This document shows, piece after piece, positions 57,641 to 64,000 of a stretch of 64,000 nt of DNA (position 1 is its first letter; every line of letters starts with the position of its first letter). Source of the DNA: Pyrus communis (Eukaryota; Streptophyta; Magnoliopsida; Rosales; Rosaceae). The position numbers and the translations under genes were made by a program. Location of the stretch: the NCBI RefSeq assembly GCF_963583255.1, contig NC_084809.1, positions 10,232,997-10,296,996 on the forward strand, given 5' to 3'. The notes under the pieces were generated by a model that made no database searches, was not told the origin of the DNA, and worked only from the letters and a program-made list of their open reading frames with translations.

Positions 57641-59429
57641 AGTATGCTTTGAAGTTGTCCGACACTGGTTTTGCCAGTAAAGCTGTCATATGGCCATATA
57701 CGTCTACATACTCGTGTTGTGTGTATGTGCTGTATGATAACCCACTAGATAAGCACATAAAACATATCTCAAAAACTCATATCAAATCTCCGGGGCTCAA
57801 ATGCTCAAAGCATCGTTTCATAAACCATAGATAAATCGTATTTGTAAATCCGTAATATATCATACGCATAAGTCTAACAATTCATAACGTTTTGTAAAAC
57901 ATAATTCGATAAATCATAAATAATGCATAAAACGTAAAATGATGAAATCATGCTTTTCATGAATGCAAGCTTAATATTTTATAAAAACATGCAATTTAAG
58001 AAGGGGTCAACTCACAGTTATTTCACTACCTGGGAGCCACTTGAACTAGGGAGGACGAGGTCACTTCCAATCGACGCACTTAACCACAAATAGAGACCAA
58101 TTAATAAAACTTGACTAAAATGATCGAATTTGGGAAATGGACAGTGGATTCGGATTTGGCACGTCAAAAAACCTAAGGAGGGAGCTCGAATTCCCCACGC
58201 ATTGCGACGGGGCGGTGGCTCGAGAGACCACACGCCACCGCACGAACCGAGATGGGTTACCAAAAAAGTCATTGGCAGACGTGCGTCTGCTCCACGCACC
58301 AGCCATGACAGCCATCCATACGCAACCCATGGAAAACAAGGAATTGGGTTCGGGTTGATTCTCGATTTTAGGTTACTGGGTTGGATCCAGTTTGGATCTG
58401 GTTTCTGGGTTGTTTGGTTGGGCAGGGTTATTAGATTGGGCTTGGTTATTAGGTTGGGCTCAGTTTTGGGTTGCGGGTAGGGTTAACTCGATTTCAGGCC
58501 GTGGGTCGGCCGATTTCTGGAAAAATTGCCAGGAAATTAAACGGAGTTCAATTAGCTCCAATACACAACTAAATGTAGCACGCCATATATAGATTGAAAG
58601 CTACGAAGGAGAGGAATAGAAATATACCACTGGTGTTCTTGGCCGTGGCCGGAGTTGGCTGGAAAATGCCTGCAAAAGTGGGTTTACTTATCGAAAAACT
58701 GGGTTCATTACCACTGAGCTGTGTCTGCATCCAATAGCCACCAAAACTACTAAAAAATGTCCCAAAGTCACTCATAAATACGATCTATGAAGATTTTATA
58801 AGCTTACCTTCGTCAGGATGGCAAGGATTCGTCGAGGACGACAATGCAAAATGACTGTCAAAAGAGAGACAAAGTGAGATCGCAAAGAGGTAAGAAAGGG
58901 AGGAGGGAGGGTCCACAAATGGTGATGGTGCTCGCCGGAGTGGCTAGGCTAATGGTGGTGGAGGCGATGCCGTCGGTATTTGTTATGTGGGCTTGGATAG
59001 AGAGTTTGTAGAGATGAGGTAGAGAGACAATGAGTGAGTTCTAGAGAGAGTTCAGCTTGAAGAGAAAGATGGGAAAAAGAGAGAAAAAGATGGAAAGAAC
59101 CGGGGAACCAAAAATCAGGGGTGGGCTTCACTGGCACACCAACCAAAGTGAGAGAGGACGAAACGAGAAAATATCTCACGAGACGTAATATTACCATAAT
59201 GCCCTTACATTTTGAATTCTGTAAAATTCACGTTTTAACTCCAAATTCAACTTCGCTTGCGCCCACATGTTTGTAGCGATAAGTAATATTAGGATACACC
59301 AAGGAAATGAATCTCACGTGACATGACAAGGTGGTCAACAAAAGTCAACGTTTTTTCCTCGAAGGGCATTTTCGTAAATTCATACTTTAAAATTATAAAA
59401 ACCAAAATATTTGGGAACGGATTGTTACA
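57641..59429 (-). mobile_element. Gypsy-type LTR, partial, same family as the solo LTR at 1567-4225
   Basis: Matches about 2330-4225: CGACACTGGTTTTGCCAGT, TGGCCATA.ACGTCTACATAC, AACATATCTCAAAA.CTCATATC, GGATTCGGATT.GGCACGTCAAA, CCAAATTCAA.TTCGCTT and GAAGGGCATTTTCGTAAATTCA all recur in order. It ends GGATTGTTACA at 59429. The beginning of the LTR (TGACACGCCCC...) is absent. Frames across it are not genes. Confidence 0.8.
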
Positions 59430-59776
59430 TTTAATCTTTGGGAGGGGGGACAAATGAACTGGGGAAGAAGAAAGGTAAGGCGTGATAGTGATGGTAAGGG
59501 GTGGGTCCCTTTTTTAAATATTAATTAATTTTATCTTTTTTTTTTCAATGTTTAATTAATATTTTTATCCAGTTGGACGAGAAAGTGGGCTCCGCCTCAA
59601 GCCACGTCATCATTTAACAGAAAAAGTGACGGAGGTCTAACATTGCAACAAATTTGTAAGATAAGGCATGACATTGTAATTTTTAAACATGGGGTATGAG
59701 ATTGTGATTCGACTTATAATTGAGGTAGTTTTGTATAATTTACCCTAAAATTTAATTTAAAACCAAGAGCATACAA
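59430..59776. other. Intergenic, nothing recognised
   Basis: No gene or defined repeat. Confidence 0.3.
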
Positions 59777-60066
59777 ACCATCAAACCACACTTTCAAGCC
59801 ATCTTGAACTACATTAATTAACAAAGCAGTAGTCCATTTTAATAATTTGGACGAATACTCAAAGTCATACAAACCATGAAACCAACAATTTCAAGCCATC
59901 ATGAACTACATTAATTAACAAAGGGGTAGTCCGTTTCAATAATTTGGACAAATACTCAAAGTCATACAAACCATGAAACCAACAATTTCAAGCCATCATG
60001 AGCTACATTAATTAACAAAGCGGTAGTCCATTTCAATAATTTGGACGAATACTCAAAGTCATACAA
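59777..60066. repeat. Three tandem copies of a ~97-bp unit
   Basis: CAAGCCATC.TGAA(or G)CTACATTAATT begins the core of each unit at about 59795, 59891 and 59988, followed by GTAGTCC(A/G)TTT(C/T)AATAATTTGGAC and ACTCAAAGTCATACAAA. Confidence 0.9.
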
Positions 60067-61035
60067 ATATAAAAAAAAAATATTATTGACATCAATCATG
60101 AATTATGAACTGCATGATAGAAATATTCAAATATAAGCAGTGGTCAATTTCCACTTCAATTATGAACTGCATTATAAAAATATGTCCAAAAGGTTATTGA
60201 AAAAAATGTTTCTTGTGATATATTATTGACATTATAGAAAGTCATTGTGAGAGTCAAATTAACTTTCTATATTATACACACACACACACACACACTTATA
60301 AGAAGTGTAGAATGATTTTTTTTTTTTTTAGTGTCAATAACAACACCTTTTGTTTAATTAAAAAAAATAAAGGATATCAATTGCAAAAGTTTTGCACGTT
60401 ATTTGAATAGAGTAATGCTAGTAGATCATATATTTATGCCACATTACATTAAGTGGTAAATGATTCATGTAATCATTAGTTAATGGGATAAAACCATTAA
60501 TTGATATATGTTGGATTAAAGCTTGAAATTTGTGTAAAAGTCAGAATTTATAAATTGATATGCACCAATTCCCTTGTTTGGATTCATAACCATAGAAATT
60601 TAGAATTTCCGCGTGGAAAAAAACTTGGAATTTGGGACCTCCAATTTTCAAGTTTAATTTCTATGTAAATTGGTGTCATTTCTCAATTTCTATGATTGAG
60701 AGTTTAAAAATAACAAATTTCGTATTCAATTCCCTTGTTCTTTTAGGTTAACCAAACAAGAAAATTCACAAATTCTATAAAATAAAATCCTGTCATTTTA
60801 ATTTCCATCATTTTGAAATTCCTTAGTAATTTTAAATTTCTTCATCCAAACATACTATAAGTATAAGTAGACTTCAAGAATATGGATATAACAGTTTAAT
60901 TTTAACCCCTAAAAGGTAAGAAGCAAATATTATAAAGTGATTTCTTTAAAAAATAAAAAAAAGAAAAAAAGAAAAGTAAAATCCAATTGTATTACAAAGA
61001 TTTGGATGGTTGAGATACAAATTCAAGGTAAGACA

Positions 61036-61089
<54 letters not shown>

Positions 61090-61556
61090 TAGAGATGTTT
61101 TTTCAACAAGAGAGAAAAGAACAAGGTTCATGAGGTGCACCTAGTTAATGAGACGTTAACTAGCTAGTAGTTCTAAAGAACATTGAAAATGCAAATTTAC
61201 CTCAAAAACCTAATTCTAATAAAGATGGGCTTGATATAATAGTAATTGAAATGTTAATAAATAAAGGTCTTAGACGGATTTGAAGAAGATAATAATTTTC
61301 TCAAATAGTTGGATAATCAAGAATTTATAGTCAGATATTTCTTGGTAAGAGAAATGCTAATGAGATTCTCTCAAAGTGAGATTTTTCATGGATTTTATAC
61401 CACCTCACAGTTTAACGTCAATTTCTGCGCTAACATTATAAAATATTGTGCAAAAACTATGAGATGGCGAGAGTCCATGAGAAGTCTCACTTTTAAGAGT
61501 CTCCTTAGCATTTCTCTTCATGGCATGCAAAATAAAACATAGTTATGAAGGATATT
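60067..61556. other. AT-rich spacer with microsatellites and two possible MITE pieces
   Basis: (CA)n at 60277-60293 and a ~48-base poly-A at 61040-61087. No gene. GAGAAATGCTAA.GAGATTCTCTC at 61348 and AGTCTCCTTAGCATTTCTCTT at 61498 are inverted, giving a ~170-bp MITE-like unit that is also hinted at near 34650-34820. Confidence 0.5.
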
Positions 61557-61561
61557 GACAT

Positions 61562-63577
61562 TGTTGGGATTTACAACTCAAAATTAGGATGATGCATAAA
61601 TTAGGTATATGTTACCAATTTCGTTTGGTGTCTTATTTGAGTTTGGATTCGACTTCTTGGTTGGTTTTTTTGATTGATGGAGAGATTTTGTTAATTACCT
61701 ATTTGATTAGGATTTGGAATTTCTTCTAGTTAGGATTAATATTCTCATTGTAACCTAAGTCATATGCACTATAAATCTCATTGTTAATTACCTATTTGAT
61801 TAGGATTTACATTCTCATTTTTAGGATTAACATTCTCATTGTTAATTACCTATTTGATTAGGATTTGGAATTACTTCTAGTTAGGATTAACATTCTCTAG
61901 TTAGGATTTGTGTGCCAACACCATTAGCTTAGAGAGTTTTCTCTCATTGTGTTTTGGGTGGAGGTCACCATTTTGGAGTCATGAGTGTGTGGCAAAATCA
62001 TGGCTCGTTCGTTTTGGCAATTGGGTGACAATCAATTTCAGAGTTAGAGAACAATTTGGAAGAATCTTCTCCGTTTGTTTTGGGCTCTCTACTCATTTGG
62101 TTTAGAGTTTGTAATTTGTGGGATTTGGGTTGCGAGAGTTTAAACATTCTTTTGTAATCTCCGTTTGTTTAGTGAAATTCCTTGCCGTGTTTCGCCTATG
62201 GATGTAGGCTTTGCGCCGAACCATATAAATCTTTTGTGTTCTTTTGAGATTGTTTTTAGCATTTAAGATTGTTTTTAGCATTCACATACAACGTTGATAT
62301 TTGGCGCTTTGTTAAAATTCACTTCTGCTTGCGCATAAAAGTACAACGAGTGGTATTAGAGCCCAAGCAATGCTTGGGATTGGTGGAGAGCCCAGGCAAC
62401 GCTTGGGATTGGTGAAGCTCGCGATATTTGAAGTTGAAGAGCTCATTTGGAATTTGGTTCCATTTGGTCAAGGTGGAGCTGTATTTGAATTTGGATCTTC
62501 AGACATCAATTTGTCAATGGCTCGAATCATGTTAAGTTGGAGATTGTTAGAATTTGGTGGTTTAGATTAGAGCCACACTTTGTCCCACATCGGCTAAGGA
62601 GGAGAGCCATCTATGGTTTATAAGGAATGGTACCACACACACATATTGCCAAGGCCTTTTGGTCAAACTCCATACTCATTGCTCTCAAATGGTCAAAGTG
62701 AAGGGAATAATCCAATTCGACTTGTATGTGTGGGACCCATGAGCAACCCCTCTATTGACAAATGTATGCTTCCACACAGACAAGTGGTATCAAAGCTTTA
62801 GGTTTCAACTTGGGCTTTTGTTTGCCATTCATGATGAACTTTTTTGTGTCATTGGCGAAATTTGATATTTGAAGATTTTGACGGAGGAAGTTTGTATTTG
62901 ATTTGGAGGTTTGCTAATTTCTCGCCGAGGTGGAGATTGTTGGGATTTATGACTCTAAATTAGGATGATGTAGAAATTAGGTCTATGTTACTTATTTCGT
63001 TTGATAACCTATTTGGATTTGGATTTAACTTCTTGGTTGGATTCTTTGATTGGTGGGGAGATTTTGTTAATTACTTATTTGATTAGGATTTGAATTTACT
63101 TCCAATTAGGATTAGGATTCTCATTGTAACATAAGTCCTATGCACTATAAATAGGACCTTTAGGTTTGTTTATTTTGTTTGCCAACACCATTAGCTTAGA
63201 GAGTTTTTTCTCATTGTGTTTTGGGTGGAGGACACCGTTTGGAGCCATGAGTGTGTGGCAAACTTATGGGTCATTCGTGTTGGCAATTGGGTGAGAATCA
63301 ATTTGAGAGTTAGAAAGCAATCTGGGATAATCTTCTCCGTTTGTTTTGGGTTCTCTACTTGTTTGGTTTAGAGTTTATAATTTGTGGGATTTGGGTTGTG
63401 AGAGTTTAAACACTCTTTTGTAATCTCTGTTTGTTTAGTGAAATTTCTTGATGTGCTTCGTCAGTGGATATAGACTTTGCACCAAACCACATAAATCTCT
63501 TGTGTTCTTTTGAGATTGTTTTAGCATTCGTATACATGTTGATATTTGATACTTTGTTAGAATTCACTTCCGCTTGA
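61562..63577 (+). mobile_element. Non-autonomous LTR retrotransposon, right LTR truncated
   Basis: LTR1 starts TGTTGGGATTTACAACTC at 61562 and reaches about 62345; the primer site TGGTATTAGAGCCC follows at 62351. LTR2 starts TGTTGGGATTTATGACTC at about 62939 after the purine tract GCCGAGGTGGAGAT, and runs to about 63577, losing similarity to LTR1 before the expected CA end. LTR1 carries extra copies of ATTACCTATTTGATTAGGATT. The ~590-bp interior has no gag-pol. It contains a second set of retroelement signals: TTGGAGATTGTTAGAATTTGG at about 62535 and AAGTGGTATCAAAGC at about 62782, so a solo LTR may be nested there. Confidence 0.75.
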
Positions 63578-63601
63578 GAATAGAATTTGTTAGAAAATTT
63601 A

Positions 63602-63930
63602 TTCAAACTCGTACAAAGTCTTGATGTGGGACATCAATAATAGAGGATTTTAATTAGAGTCAATTTCAATAATTCATCAATGACGAAGCAAACTCAACTA
63701 CATCAATAATATAGGGTTATTGATGTGGGACATCAATAATATAAGGTTTTAATTAGAGTCCATTTTAATAATTCATCAATGATGATGCAACCTCAACTAC
63801 ATCAATAATATAGGGTTTTAATTAGAGTCTATTTCAATAATTCATCAATGACGATGCAAACTCAACTCAACACTTGAAACAATAATTCATCAATGATGAT
63901 GGAAACTCAACTCAACACTTGAAACATCAT
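63602..63930. repeat. Imperfect tandem repeat, ~105-bp unit
   Basis: ATTAGAGTC(A/C/T)ATTT(C/T)AATAATTCATCAATGA(C/T)GA recurs at about 63653, 63754 and 63821, with TACATCAATAATATAGGGTT and GATGTGGGACATCAATAATA between. The last units are shortened to the AATTCATCAATGATGATGG core. Confidence 0.8.
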
Positions 63931-64000
63931 CAAGCCCTGAATGCAATGAGCAATAATGTACATCGTGTGGTTATGATTACAAGCACTAAGGCCTCGTTTG

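Overview
This window looks like nuclear DNA of a flowering plant, probably a woody eudicot. The reasons are long AT-rich introns with GT/AG borders, plant oxidosqualene cyclase (OSC) genes, and dense layers of plant transposons (CACTA, hAT, Harbinger, Mutator MITEs, Helitron, copia, gypsy, TRIM and 5S-bearing Cassandra elements). Rosaceae (apple/pear type) is my guess from the repeat flavour; it is inference, not proof.

The one gene that reads intact is a cycloartenol synthase on the + strand (19724-25967, 18 exons, 763 codons). It retains every residue I know to be diagnostic for cycloartenol formation (Tyr416, His483, Ile487, catalytic Asp489, and the MWCHCR motif). Around it lie relics of at least four other OSC copies: a scrap of a cycloartenol synthase copy (11797-11980, +), a two-exon scrap of a divergent triterpene synthase (13694-14035, -), the 3' half of a beta-amyrin/lupeol-type synthase (29682-31350, -), and a nearly full-length but badly broken copy of the same type (37324-46206, +). 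The last two share exons, introns and 3' flank in opposite orientation, so they are arms of an inverted duplication. The locus is a former OSC array in which only the sterol-pathway member survives.

Layout. 1-10779: a CACTA element (start outside the window) holding a solo gypsy LTR (1567-4225) and a 5.9-kb hAT element (4702-10609). The hAT contains a 355-bp repeat, a ~345-bp tandem array and a Harbinger foldback. 10888-19723: TRIM, OSC scraps, copia tails, Cassandra inside a Harbinger MITE, a Mutator-type MITE, then the cycloartenol synthase promoter region. 19724-25967: cycloartenol synthase with a TRIM in its last intron. 25968-29681: intergenic DNA with hAT-like sequence. 29682-34342: OSC relic fused to a second copy of the ~345-bp array. 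34343-37323: AT-rich spacer with microsatellites. 37324-46206: OSC pseudogene carrying four or more insertions. 46207-48387: duplicated 3' flank, then a Helitron 3' end with an RPA-like ORF. 49200-59429: decayed gypsy (chromovirus-like) element and further LTR sequence. 59430-64000: short tandem repeats and a non-autonomous LTR retrotransposon.

Many element boundaries were fixed from target-site duplications read directly, so insertion order can be reconstructed in several places. I found no tRNA, rRNA gene or CRISPR array; the only rRNA-like sequence is the 5S-derived part of Cassandra.
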